NCBI GenBank assembly: GCA_031405895.1
Contig: JANOFL010000092.1
Span: forward strand, 1-41,892
Source of the DNA: BJ22 sp031405895
GTDB taxonomy: Bacteria > Planctomycetota > Planctomycetia > Pirellulales > Pirellulaceae
Direction of reading: 5' to 3'
DNA: 41,892 bases
In this document: piece by piece, positions 7,994 to 16,467 of the stretch
How the letters are laid out: each line of letters opens with the position of its first letter
How positions within the stretch are numbered: the stretch's first letter is position 1
Notes under the pieces: generated by a model
Database searches by the model: none
What the model saw: the letters and a program-made list of their open reading frames with translations, nothing else
What the model was told of the DNA's origin: nothing
Translations under genes and position numbers: made by a program

Positions 7994-10336
7994 ATGATGG
8001 GATTGTCGACTGGAATCCCCGGCGTCAAGGGCACGTTTGGCGGCCGGTGGTTGTTGAGCGCGGCCGTTTTTTTCATGGCATGTGCCGGCTGGCAGGGCTT
8101 GTTCCAGTCGCCCGCGGCGGCCCAGTCGATTGCCGGCAGTCGTCCCAACATTGTGCTGATCAATCTCGACGATGCCGACTGGGCGATGTTCGAGCGGGAT
8201 TTTCAGCCCGGGATCGGTTTTCGCTATTTCCCCAACATCGCCCGACTGGCGGATGAAGGGCAGCGGTATGTGAACTTTCATGTGCCGACTCCGATTTGCG
8301 GTCCGTCGCGGGCCTGCCTGCTCTCCGGCCAGTACGCACATCGGATTGGCGTCCGCTGCAACCAGCCGTTTGAACCCAGTGCGCGGGGGGTGCCTGGCGG
8401 ATTCGACATCTGGCGTGATCAGGGTCCCGAAGGAACCGCCGGGCCACGCTGGTCGGAATCCCACATCGGGACCCGGCTGCAGGATGCCGGTTACCACACG
8501 ATGCTGGTTGGCAAGTACCTGCATGATGGTTTTGAGCCACGCGCTGGCGAGAACTGGACAGACTTGCAGCCTGGCGGCTGGGATGAGTCTTACGTTTCCC
8601 TGGGTGCGGACTATTACCGGACTTACCAACTCGTCAACGGCGTGAATCGCCGGATAGACGGATTGCCACCGGAACGGTACCCGTCAACTTACCGGACGGA
8701 CGTGGAAGCGGCCGATGCGCTGCGGCTGATTGGCGAACATGCCGACGGGCAGACGGGCAACCCGTTTTTCCTCTACTTCGCGCCGTTGACCCCACATCGC
8801 GAATCGCCGGCTCAACTGTCGCTGGACGAGTCGCGGCCCGACGGCGGAATGGTGGCTCACCGTTACCGTGCGTGGTGGCCCAATCTGGTCCAGCCGTTCA
8901 CCCCCGACTTCAACGAATGGGACACCAGCGACAAACCGTCGGAACTGCTCGCGCTGCCGCCGCTCGACGTTTCGGGTTCGGGCTGGGCCGAAAACGAGTT
9001 GTTGCTGGCCGATGTCGAGTATCGCCGCCGGGCGCTGGCGATGCGGGCGGTCGACGAGTTTGTCGGCGACCTGTTCGAACTGCTTGAAAGCCGGCAGCTT
9101 TCCGGCGACACGGTGATCCTATTGACCAGCGACAATGGTTACCAGCTGGGGCACCACCGGAGTTTTGGCAAGGGGCTGCCCCACGACCGGCTGACGCGCG
9201 TGCCGCTACTCGCCTGGGGACCCGGTCATGTATTGCCGCGGCCAGAGGGCCTGAAGTATCTGCTTTCCCAGGTCGACCTCGCGCCAACGCTGCTTGAACT
9301 GGCGGGCGTCACCGCCGGCGTCGCATTGCCGGGCAAGAGCATGGTGCCGTTGCTCGAGGGAAGCTACCAGGGATTCTTTCGCGACTGGCGGCCAGAAGGG
9401 GTCCTGATCGAGCACTGGCAGGCAATCTCGTCACGAGACGTCAGGGTCAGGTCCACCTGGGCGGGAGTGCGGATGTTTGATTCGGTCTATGTCGAATGGG
9501 CGACGGGTGAGACCGAGTACTACAATCTGGCGGCCGATCCGTGGCAGCTCGAAAACACGGCTCCGTTTCTGCCGCCGGTCGAGCTGGACCGGTTCCAGAA
9601 TCTGTTGACACTGCACCGCCTGGGACTGGTCCGGCCCGCAAGTTTTTTTGAGAGCCCGCTCAATTCCGAGCAGGTCTTTGCGCATACGGCGACGATTTCC
9701 GGCGTCGCCGAGTACGCGACCGACATTCGCGAGGTCCGTCTGGTCATTCGGGATGTGACACAGGGGCCGGGCGCCTGGTGGAACGGTACGGCTTGGCAAA
9801 CTGAACTGGTCACGGTTGCTGCGCAGCTCGCGGCATCCGAGCGGACGCTGGTCAACTGGGAATACGAGTTCGCGCCGCCCTTGGCGCAACGTCGTCGCTG
9901 TCAGGTGTCTTGCCGGGCCTGGGGCAACAACGGAGTTTTTCAGGCCGTTCCGGACACAGCTCATCTCGTGCTGGAGACGTCCCAGCCGTATGGCCAGATT
10001 GCGTCGCCCCAGCCCGGCCAGGTTGTCAGGCGAAGTGGAGGGATTCCAATCGAGCTCAGGGGTTTTGCCCGCGATTCACGGGGCATCGACCGCGCCCGGC
10101 TCGTGATTCGCAAACTCTCGACCGGCGAGTTCTGGAGCGGCCAGAACTGGGTGGGCACCAGCACGACGGTACCCACGACCATGCAGTTCAATGCGGGCAG
10201 AACCGCCCTCGACTGGGACTATGGATTCCTGCCGCCTGACTACTCGGGATCGGTCGATGTGACGTTGCGAATGGTCAGCGCGGTAGCCAACGTGCCCGTT
10301 ACCACATACACGCGCCGGATTCACTGGGCCCGCTGA
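7994..10336 (+). CDS. Secreted formylglycine-dependent sulfatase with two C-terminal repeat domains
   Basis: A 780-residue type I sulfatase that hydrolyses sulfate esters, probably of algal or other polysaccharides. An N-terminal signal peptide ends near SPAAAQ. Metal-binding Asp59-Asp60 lie in NLDDAD. The formylglycine motif CGPSR starts at Cys102, and LTSDNG with Asp380-Asn381 plus the following His and Lys residues completes the site. After ~residue 555 come two related ~100-residue beta-rich modules, each with a VIR...TG...W.G..W pattern (about 560-660 and 666-778), likely binding or spacer domains. Activity needs a formylglycine-generating enzyme, not in this window. Start ATG 7994; a TTG six codons upstream is an alternative. 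Confidence 0.93.
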   Translation: MMGLSTGIPGVKGTFGGRWLLSAAVFFMACAGWQGLFQSPAAAQSIAGSRPNIVLINLDDADWAMFERDFQPGIGFRYFPNIARLADEGQRYVNFHVPTPICGPSRACLLSGQYAHRIGVRCNQPFEPSARGVPGGFDIWRDQGPEGTAGPRWSESHIGTRLQDAGYHTMLVGKYLHDGFEPRAGENWTDLQPGGWDESYVSLGADYYRTYQLVNGVNRRIDGLPPERYPSTYRTDVEAADALRLIGEHADGQTGNPFFLYFAPLTPHRESPAQLSLDESRPDGGMVAHRYRAWWPNLVQPFTPDFNEWDTSDKPSELLALPPLDVSGSGWAENELLLADVEYRRRALAMRAVDEFVGDLFELLESRQLSGDTVILLTSDNGYQLGHHRSFGKGLPHDRLTRVPLLAWGPGHVLPRPEGLKYLLSQVDLAPTLLELAGVTAGVALPGKSMVPLLEGSYQGFFRDWRPEGVLIEHWQAISSRDVRVRSTWAGVRMFDSVYVEWATGETEYYNLAADPWQLENTAPFLPPVELDRFQNLLTLHRLGLVRPASFFESPLNSEQVFAHTATISGVAEYATDIREVRLVIRDVTQGPGAWWNGTAWQTELVTVAAQLAASERTLVNWEYEFAPPLAQRRRCQVSCRAWGNNGVFQAVPDTAHLVLETSQPYGQIASPQPGQVVRRSGGIPIELRGFARDSRGIDRARLVIRKLSTGEFWSGQNWVGTSTTVPTTMQFNAGRTALDWDYGFLPPDYSGSVDVTLRMVSAVANVPVTTYTRRIHWAR

Positions 10337-10758
10337 AGCCTTTTGAAGTTGCGCTTTGTGGTCTTTGTCGCAGAAATACCAGCCCGCAGCACAAGCAAGA
10401 ACCGGCCTTAGGGGCTGTTTTTCCCTTGCTTGCGCTGTGGGCTGGCATAAAAACGCAACTTCAAAACTGAAGCGCCGGAACGCGGCGTGGTTCACTTGTC
10501 TTGCGGGCGCGGACAGGCTTACGGCACGCAATGGATGGTCTCCACCTGGCGTTCTCGCCGACTGCGGGTCCCGCCTGGAGGGGCTTGTCGAAAGCGCGTT
10601 GAACTCCGCTGGCCACTTGCTAGCGGGAACCAGATCGCAGGTTGACTCCACTGCGGGGGTGGCCTAAAAGACGTGCGCTGCGCTTTCCCGCCGCAACGGC
10701 CTGTTGAAGCCGGGATGCGCCGCGACTCCCGCCAAGGTTCTCTCCGCGGATCAAGCGA
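10337..10758. other. Intergenic stretch with large hairpin
   Basis: A 422-base gap after the sulfatase. Its first third is the nested hairpin at 10341-10466. The remainder is G+C-rich with no supported frame and no recognised regulatory site. Confidence 0.55.
10341..10466. repeat. 126-bp composite hairpin with two R1 copies inside 13-bp arms
   Basis: The outer arms TTTTGAAGTTGCG (10341-10353) and CGCAACTTCAAAA (10454-10466) are perfectly complementary. Inside them R1 copies 3 (10375-10400, plus) and 4 (10423-10448, minus) face each other. The element begins 4 bases after the sulfatase stop codon and could act as a terminator or mRNA-end stabiliser. The right outer arm sequence also recurs at 17840-17852. 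Confidence 0.88.
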
Positions 10759-11520
10759 ATGAAGCGAGTCCTGCTCAGCCCGCTGGTGGACGAACCCGGT
10801 TCGCGGCAAATCAATCAAGTGACGCAGACGGCCCCGGCAGGGCGGAGTCCAACCGCTGAAGACCATTTCCGCCGGCGAAAATCACAGTCAGGAGCGCTGC
10901 GGCTTTTCTCCCCGCTGCACTACGAACCTGGATACGCTTACCCGCTGCTAGTCTGGCTTCATTCCTCGGGCGACGATTCCCGCCAGTTGCTCCGGGTGAT
11001 GCCCAGGATCAGTTTGCGGAATTTTGCCGCGGTTGCACCACAGGCAAGCGAAGGCGATTCCGCGCGGGGCTATTTGTGGCGGCAATCCCCGCCCGGGATC
11101 GAGGCTGCTTGCCACAGCGTGAAGGCCGCGATCGACCACGCGCGGATGCGGTTGAATGTTGCCGGCGACCGGATCTGGCTGGCCGGTCTTGGAGCTGGAG
11201 GCACGATGGCTTTCCGCGTGGCGTTTCAGCTGCATGACATTTTCTCAGGCGTTCTTTCGTTTAACGGGGCGTTGCCGGACGGCCTGGCACCGCTCAGCCA
11301 GTGGCGAAGTTGCCGCCGGCTGCCCGTTTTCTGGGCCCATCAGCGTCATTCGATCGAGCTGGGCGAGGAACGCCTGTGTCGGCAGCTCAAGCTGCTGCAT
11401 GTCGCGGGCTTCGATGTCCATTTGCGACAATACCCGGGCGGCGACGGATTGCCCTGTGCCGCCACATGGGCCGACGCGAACCGCTGGATGATGGGCCAGA
11501 TTCCCGGTGTGATTGCCTGA
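10759..11520 (+). CDS. Alpha/beta-hydrolase-fold protein, triad apparently lost (pseudoenzyme)
   Basis: A 253-residue protein whose order of strands matches phospholipase/carboxylesterase-type serine hydrolases: PLLVWLHSSGDD (62-73), AAVAPQA (90-96), the DRIWLAGLGAGGTMAF elbow (137-152), and a late WAHQ / QYPGG region. At the nucleophile elbow the usual G-x-S-x-G reads G-L-G-A-G, so Gly145 stands where Ser is needed. The strand after LPVFWAHQ lacks the usual Asp, and the segment around residues 225-233 lacks the usual His. It is therefore probably a non-catalytic scaffold or binding protein. No signal peptide. It precedes the flagellar island by ~400 bases. Start ATG 10759 is not firmly established. 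Confidence 0.78.
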   Translation: MKRVLLSPLVDEPGSRQINQVTQTAPAGRSPTAEDHFRRRKSQSGALRLFSPLHYEPGYAYPLLVWLHSSGDDSRQLLRVMPRISLRNFAAVAPQASEGDSARGYLWRQSPPGIEAACHSVKAAIDHARMRLNVAGDRIWLAGLGAGGTMAFRVAFQLHDIFSGVLSFNGALPDGLAPLSQWRSCRRLPVFWAHQRHSIELGEERLCRQLKLLHVAGFDVHLRQYPGGDGLPCAATWADANRWMMGQIPGVIA

Positions 11521-11915
11521 GGTTCTTCAAGGTGGCTCGCAAAGGGCGCGTTCCGTCCATTGCAATCTTCGCGATCTGGATTGTCGTTTCGCCGGGAATG
11601 AGTGGCGGTGAAGGTGCCGCCGCGACGCTACTTGGTGCGCGGTGGCCCCCTCCCCAGCCCTCCCAACGCCGCTCAAAGCTGCGGCGGGGGAGGGAGCCGG
11701 AAAAGAAAATCTGGCGCTGCCGCCTGTTATTGAAGAGAGTTTTTCAATCCGCGAAATACACTCGCAAGCACATTCCATGTGCCGTCCGGATTGACAGCGC
11801 CGTCGGCGATTGTCTACAAGCCCGCCGGACCCGGCTGGCCCTCCCTGCCTGTCGTCACAGGTTGTGACTGGCAAGAGTGGCACGACGCCGGACCGCTTGT
11901 CACCCGGAGCACGTC
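11521..11915. other. Intergenic stretch with repeats
   Basis: A 395-base gap. It holds a C/G-rich imperfect hairpin (arms 11658-11672 and 11681-11694) and a single half-copy of the element seen as an inverted pair at 37334-37403 (here 11764-11788, GCACATTCCATGTGCCGTCC). No coding frame is supported. Confidence 0.6.
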
Positions 11916-12470
11916 ATGCGGCGGACCGGAACGGAGTGCGGCTCAATCCGCGCCCTGCTCATCCAGTTGCTGGCCGAGATGCAACCCGAGATCCTGGCCC
12001 GGCGAATGCAGCTGGAACTCGATCTCGACGACGTGCCCTTTGGCAATCAGCATTCCAGCCAGCCAGCGACCAGCGCCACACGCTCTGGAATCGTTCACGC
12101 GATGCGGGGACTGCTGGCCGATGCGATCGAGTCGACCGGCTACGAAGGCGAACTGACGGTGACGCTGGTGGACGCCGACAGCTGCTGGGAACTGGAGCTG
12201 GCGACGATCCGCTCCGGGGAACTGGTTGTACCGCAACTGCCCGGGGCGAAGACTCCCGCGATTCTCAATCCGCCCCGGTTCCGTTCTGCCGCTGAAAACC
12301 AGGAGTCCGCACGGACTTCCACCGATCCCGCGTCCGCAGGACCGAACTTTGTTCTCGGCAGCCGCGCCGCCGTCGAGTGCGGAGGCCAGGTCGAGCTGAT
12401 GCGCTGTCCGCAGGGTGGCGTGGCGAGAATCCTGGTGATGCCCAAGCCCCGTGCGCGCCGCGCCGCCTGA
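11916..12470 (+). CDS. Orphan degenerate HATPase-like protein at head of flagellar island
   Basis: A 184-residue protein. Residues ~10-40 look like the end of a dimerisation helix. MRGLLADAIEST (63-74) resembles the N-box of histidine-kinase ATPase domains, but with Asp for the key Asn. The C-terminal VECGGQVELMRC...GGVARILVMP resembles the last strand pair of that fold (GG.i.v....gG......lP). The DxGxG nucleotide loop is not visible and no phosphoacceptor His domain precedes it. It is thus likely a non-catalytic or anti-sigma-like relative; this fold assignment is an inference. GGAG lies 6 bases upstream of ATG 11916, favouring it over GTG 11877. fliF starts 14 bases downstream, suggesting co-transcription. 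Confidence 0.62.
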   Translation: MRRTGTECGSIRALLIQLLAEMQPEILARRMQLELDLDDVPFGNQHSSQPATSATRSGIVHAMRGLLADAIESTGYEGELTVTLVDADSCWELELATIRSGELVVPQLPGAKTPAILNPPRFRSAAENQESARTSTDPASAGPNFVLGSRAAVECGGQVELMRCPQGGVARILVMPKPRARRAA

Positions 12471-12484
12471 CTCGCGGACTGCCC

Positions 12485-14011
12485 ATGAACCGACCCCCGA
12501 AACGAAGATCGATGCGCGCAAGCTGGTCCGGCCTGACGACGGCGGCCAAATTCGCCTGTCTTGCAGCGGCTATCGCGGCCGTGGCGGGAATCGCCTGGAT
12601 GCAGCGGTTGCCGACGGAGCCAGACCGGCTGGTGGATTTGCTCGAAACCGGACTCAGCCCGGCCGAGGCGGCCCAGGTCCGGCTGGTGCTCGTCCAGCAT
12701 GGTCGCGCCGGTTTCCAGATCGAGCAGGGAAGACTGCTGGTGCCCGCCGGAGAGCAAGCCGCCTGTTTGCAGGCACTGGTCGAAGCCAACGCCTTGCCCG
12801 AATCGCTGCTCGACGCCGATGCCGAAGACCTGCCGTCGATCAACCCGTTCCTCTCGCAAAGCCAGCAGTTGCTGGTTCAGCAACAACACCGGGCGCGGCA
12901 GCTTCGCCGGCTGCTCGCCGGATTGCCCTTTGTCTGCGAAGCGACCGTCCAGCTGGACAGCCAGCCTGCGGCCTCGATGTACTCCAGCCCTGATCTCCGC
13001 TGCGTGGCCTCGATTCGCCCTCACGGCCGGCTGGTGCTTGACGCCTCGGAACTTCGCACGATCCGGGAGAACCTGCTCGCGGCAATCGCCGGAATCGAAG
13101 CCGGCCGGATCGTAATCAATGACCTCAACTCGGGTACGGCCTGGAATGGAGCCGAACTGCCGGAATCGGCAGCACCAGCGATTGCCCTGGAACAGCTGCA
13201 ACGCGTCCGGCAGTGCGAACATCAGGTCGGGCTCGTGCTCGCCAACTGGCCGGGAGTCAAATGCCGGGTGATTGAATCCGCGGCGGCGACCGGGCCCATG
13301 CCACTGGCTTCAGCTGGAAGCAGTGCTCCGCCGCGTGAAGCCGCCAGCAATTCCGCTGCGCGCGTGGTACCGGGATCCAATTCGCGCGCCCGGATCCCCG
13401 CGTTGCTCGCCAACCACGCCCGGGAACAGTTGCAGACCAATCGGAAAATCCGCCCGGTGCCCGCGCCTGAACCAGGTGATCCACTCGCCGTCGAACTCTG
13501 GGTCAGCGCGGAAGGAATCAACCACTACCTGGCCGCGCAGTCACCCAGCGCGGGCAGCGATCCGGTAAAACACAGCTTGACCGCGGGCAACACGGAAGCC
13601 GTTCGAGCCGGGATCAGGAAGAAACTGCGCGAGGCAATCGAGAGCTCCTGGCAGCTGGCCAGCGCCGGTCCGCTTCCCTCGCTGGATGTCCGGTTTTCAA
13701 CTCCAGCCGAAAACCCGATTCCGGTTGGATCCTTGTATCGGGCCAGCTGGAATGGCTGGCGCGCTGGAACCGTCTGGGCCCTCGGTTCGGGGCTGGTCCT
13801 CTGTGGTTTGTTGACGGTGACCATGCGCCGCCGTCGCCAGAAGCCGGCAGCCATCGAACCTGAAAACGCTCAGCGTCCCGACGTCTGGTTCGACAACTCC
13901 AGCGACACCGCCAATCGTGACCGGATTCGTCGCCAGATCGACGACCTGATCGACCGCAATCCCGAGGCCGCCGCGAAAGTCATCCAGACCTGGATCCGGG
14001 ACGCGGCGTGA
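12485..14011 (+). CDS. fliF: FliF, flagellar MS-ring protein (divergent)
   Basis: A 508-residue inner-membrane ring protein. There is one N-terminal transmembrane helix (~18-38) and a first ring-building domain with LVLVQHGRAGFQIEQGRLLV (~70-90). A second YscJ/FliF-type domain follows (ATVQLDSQPAAS to the VASIRPHGRLVL region, ~150-210). Then come a long Ala/Pro-rich periplasmic segment and a second helix at ~425-445. The cytoplasmic tail RRQIDDLIDRNPEAAAKVI and TWIRDA matches the FliG-binding end of FliF, so this is a flagellar rather than an injectisome ring. No fliG follows; instead there are 416 non-coding bases before fliO. Identification rests mostly on the tail and on context. Confidence 0.85.
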   Translation: MNRPPKRRSMRASWSGLTTAAKFACLAAAIAAVAGIAWMQRLPTEPDRLVDLLETGLSPAEAAQVRLVLVQHGRAGFQIEQGRLLVPAGEQAACLQALVEANALPESLLDADAEDLPSINPFLSQSQQLLVQQQHRARQLRRLLAGLPFVCEATVQLDSQPAASMYSSPDLRCVASIRPHGRLVLDASELRTIRENLLAAIAGIEAGRIVINDLNSGTAWNGAELPESAAPAIALEQLQRVRQCEHQVGLVLANWPGVKCRVIESAAATGPMPLASAGSSAPPREAASNSAARVVPGSNSRARIPALLANHAREQLQTNRKIRPVPAPEPGDPLAVELWVSAEGINHYLAAQSPSAGSDPVKHSLTAGNTEAVRAGIRKKLREAIESSWQLASAGPLPSLDVRFSTPAENPIPVGSLYRASWNGWRAGTVWALGSGLVLCGLLTVTMRRRRQKPAAIEPENAQRPDVWFDNSSDTANRDRIRRQIDDLIDRNPEAAAKVIQTWIRDAA

Positions 14012-14427
14012 CGCAGAAGGCAGGGCAGGAAGGCGGATCGGCTCCGCAGATTGCGCCGATTTTCGCAGATTCCGTGCGGCCCAAAACAGGATTCAGGAAT
14101 GTTTGGGAGTTGCTGTTGAACGAAACAGGACAGATGACGCGATGTTTCGGGCAATTGCGTTCAGGGCAAAAAGCAGGCACCTGAGCAGCTCTGAAAGAGT
14201 TGGCAACTTCAAGGCTTGACTCAACTCTCAGACCGACATCGCCGGACTCCACCAACAAACAGACTTCGCAGCATTCGTGGATCTGAATCTGCGCGATTTT
14301 GCGCCCTCTGTGGACCACCTCTTTGATCTTGTCCGCCCCGTCCGATTCTGGGACAGACCCGGCTGCAAGCTGGTGCCGGGCGAACCTGGCAAAGCTTAAT
14401 CAGGATCGGCCTTTCGCCGCCCCGAAC
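14012..14427. other. Non-coding gap where fliG/fliH/fliI might be expected
   Basis: A 416-base gap between fliF and fliO. It contains only short frames and imperfect repeats around GCAGATT...TTTTCGCAGATT (14048-14073) and ATCTGCGCGATTTTGC (14286-14301). No FliG-like fragment was found in any frame. No convincing sigma-28 or sigma-54 promoter was recognised. Confidence 0.5.
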
Positions 14428-15246
14428 ATGAGCAGAATTCCATTCAGTTTTGTGATTGGGCTGGCCATCGGCTGTGCGCTGATCCCGGCACGCATTGCCG
14501 CCGGACAGGGCGGCGATGGATTCGCACAGCTCGCGCCGGATACCGTCTGGAATGCCGCTCAGCCGAGCGCCGTGCCCTGGTCGCCGCAACCAGGGTCCTC
14601 GCCGGCGGAATCTGATCCGAACGTAAGACAAGCCGATTTCCGGGCTGCTCTCCCAGGCTCTGACTTCAGCAGCTCTGCGTTGACGAATTCAGCGGACTCC
14701 AGCAGCGGACTGGACCTGACATTCAACGTTCCTCGCGATGCTCCGGCGACGAGTCGCAGCCAGTGGTTGCAATCGATTGGCGCGGCGCTTCGACAGGAAG
14801 CCGGATCCATCAACTGGTTGCGGATGCTGGGGAGCCTGGCGATCGTCGTCTCAAGCTGGCTGATTCTGACGGCCGTGCTGCGCAGGCTTGGCGGGAACAA
14901 AGCCGGCCGGTTGCCGGCGACCGTGTTCGAACTGATGGGCAGCGCGCGGCTGAACCATCGCCAGAGCCTGCAGCTGGTCCGGGTCGGCAGCCGGTTGCTG
15001 GTCCTGATGGTCAGCCCCGAAGGTGCCCACCCGGTCGGCGAAATCTCGCAACCGGCTGAAGTCGAATCGCTGCTCGCCAGCTGTCCGGCGCGCGGACGCC
15101 GTTCGCGACCTGAAACCGCCCCGGCCACGACTTTTGTCCCCGTCACGGCGGCCAGCCAGCGCGAGTCGATTGCCATCGAACCCATCCTCCGTGCACTGCA
15201 ACAATCCCTCGGCAACCAGGCAACCAGTCGCGAATTCGTGGCCTGA
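14428..15246 (+). CDS. fliO: FliO-like flagellar export assembly protein
   Basis: A 272-residue protein with an N-terminal signal-like helix (~6-26), a long Ser/Pro/Ala-rich low-complexity region and one transmembrane helix (~125-148). A small beta domain follows, with FELMGSARLNHRQSLQLVRV and GSRLLVLMVSPEGAHPVGE, typical of FliO/MopB. FliO assists assembly of the FliP ring at the inner membrane. FliO is usually near 120-250 residues, so this one is at the long end. fliP follows after 84 bases. Start ATG 14428 was chosen because the signal-like helix follows directly. Confidence 0.85.
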   Translation: MSRIPFSFVIGLAIGCALIPARIAAGQGGDGFAQLAPDTVWNAAQPSAVPWSPQPGSSPAESDPNVRQADFRAALPGSDFSSSALTNSADSSSGLDLTFNVPRDAPATSRSQWLQSIGAALRQEAGSINWLRMLGSLAIVVSSWLILTAVLRRLGGNKAGRLPATVFELMGSARLNHRQSLQLVRVGSRLLVLMVSPEGAHPVGEISQPAEVESLLASCPARGRRSRPETAPATTFVPVTAASQRESIAIEPILRALQQSLGNQATSREFVA

Positions 15247-15330
15247 GTTTTCCGGCCTGTTTCATTTTCACCGCGCGGTTTCATCGCGTCCCATTCAGTC
15301 ACCGCATTCTGTTTGTCCATCCGGAACTTC

Positions 15331-16239
15331 ATGCAGCGGGCCACAGCCAGGTTGATCTTGCTCGCGTGGCTGGCCGCGATCCCTGCCCACAGCACGGCCC
15401 TGCAGAATCCCGCTCAATCGGGATCCAACCATCCCATTTCACTTGACCCCTCGCCGCTTCCTGCCGTTCCAGCGCCAACCGGAAGCCAGCTGCCGGTCGA
15501 TGCCTGTATCGATCAGCTGGCCAGCGGAGCCCAGGAGTGGTTCGGCGGCCAGCTGCCGGCCGGCGCGATCCAGACGGCCCTGGTGGTCGGCCTGCTAAGC
15601 ATCGCTCCGGCGATTCTGCTGATGGCCACCAGCTACGTCCGGATTGTCGTCGTGTTGGGATTGTTGCGCCAGGCGATTGGAGCCCAGCAGCTCCCACCGA
15701 CCCAGGTCCTCGCAGCGCTGAGTGCCTTTGTCACGATTCTCGTGATGGCTCCGGTCTGGGAAGAAATCCGCCGGGAGGCAATTGAACCCTGTGTCGCCTC
15801 GGAACAGCCGGTCGACTGGAACACCACCTGCCAGCGCGGCATCGCGCCGCTCAAGCGGTTCATGGTGGCCCAGATTCAGGCGACCGGGAACCTCGACTCC
15901 ATCAACGTGTTCCAGCGTCACGCGGCGGGGCAGGGGGGATCCGTGTCGCCACCGCTGGTCACTGCCGAAACGGTATCCGACGTGCCGTTCAACGTGATCC
16001 TGCCGGCGTTTCTGGTCAGCGAACTGAAAGTCGCGTTCCTGATCGGCTTCCAGATCTTCCTGCCGTTCCTCGTGCTCGACCTGATCGTTTCAACGCTCAG
16101 CGTCTCGATGGGGATGGTGATGCTGCCCCCGTCAATGGTCAGCTTGCCGCTCAAGCTGATCCTGTTTGTGGTGGCGGATGGGTGGAATCTGGTGCTGGGA
16201 ATGTTGCTGCAGAGTTTTCAAACCTTGCCAGGAGCCTGA
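15331..16239 (+). CDS. fliP: FliP, flagellar export-gate protein
   Basis: A 302-residue membrane protein that builds the FliP5FliQ4FliR1 export gate. An N-terminal cleavable-type hydrophobic segment and a Pro-rich linker precede helix 1 (GLLSIAPAILLMATSYVRIV). The family signatures RQAIGAQQLPPTQVLAALSA and the C-terminal LPAFLVSELKVAFLIGF, LPFLVLDLIVSTLS and MLPPSMVSLPLKLILF are all well conserved. ATG 15331 is preferred; a TTG six codons earlier is possible. It lies between fliO and, after a 228-base gap holding tandem microsatellites, fliQ. Confidence 0.96.
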   Translation: MQRATARLILLAWLAAIPAHSTALQNPAQSGSNHPISLDPSPLPAVPAPTGSQLPVDACIDQLASGAQEWFGGQLPAGAIQTALVVGLLSIAPAILLMATSYVRIVVVLGLLRQAIGAQQLPPTQVLAALSAFVTILVMAPVWEEIRREAIEPCVASEQPVDWNTTCQRGIAPLKRFMVAQIQATGNLDSINVFQRHAAGQGGSVSPPLVTAETVSDVPFNVILPAFLVSELKVAFLIGFQIFLPFLVLDLIVSTLSVSMGMVMLPPSMVSLPLKLILFVVADGWNLVLGMLLQSFQTLPGA

Positions 16240-16330
16240 AGCACTCAGCCACAACGACTACCTCGTACTCATTCTCGAAATCTTGACCGTTGAGGGGGAC
16301 GAGGGAAGACGGGAGCACGAGTACGAGCAC

Positions 16331-16416
16331 GAGTAAGAGTAAGAGTAAGAGTAAGAGTAATGAGTACCGGGTACTGAGTACTGAGTACTGAGTACTGAGT
16401 ACTGAGTACTGAGTAC
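16331..16416 (+). repeat. Two tandem microsatellites, (GAGTAA)5 and (TACTGAG)6
   Basis: Five perfect copies of GAGTAA occupy 16331-16360. Six perfect copies of TACTGAG follow at 16372-16413, ending with an extra TAC. They lie inside the fliP-fliQ gap of an otherwise compact gene set. Such arrays can change length by slippage. The minus-strand translation of the 7-mer array is repetitive and is not considered a gene. Confidence 0.95.
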
Positions 16417-16467
16417 GAGTCGAAACGCGGTTTCCGGTTTTGGGACCGGGACTACTGGCAAGACAAA

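Noticed and set aside
12485..14011. Injectisome ring protein (YscJ type) instead of FliF
   Set aside because: Two membrane helices and the FliG-binding-like C-terminal tail fit FliF; YscJ proteins are shorter lipoproteins.
16331..16416. Possible CRISPR array
   Set aside because: Units are 6-7 bases without spacers, so these are microsatellites.
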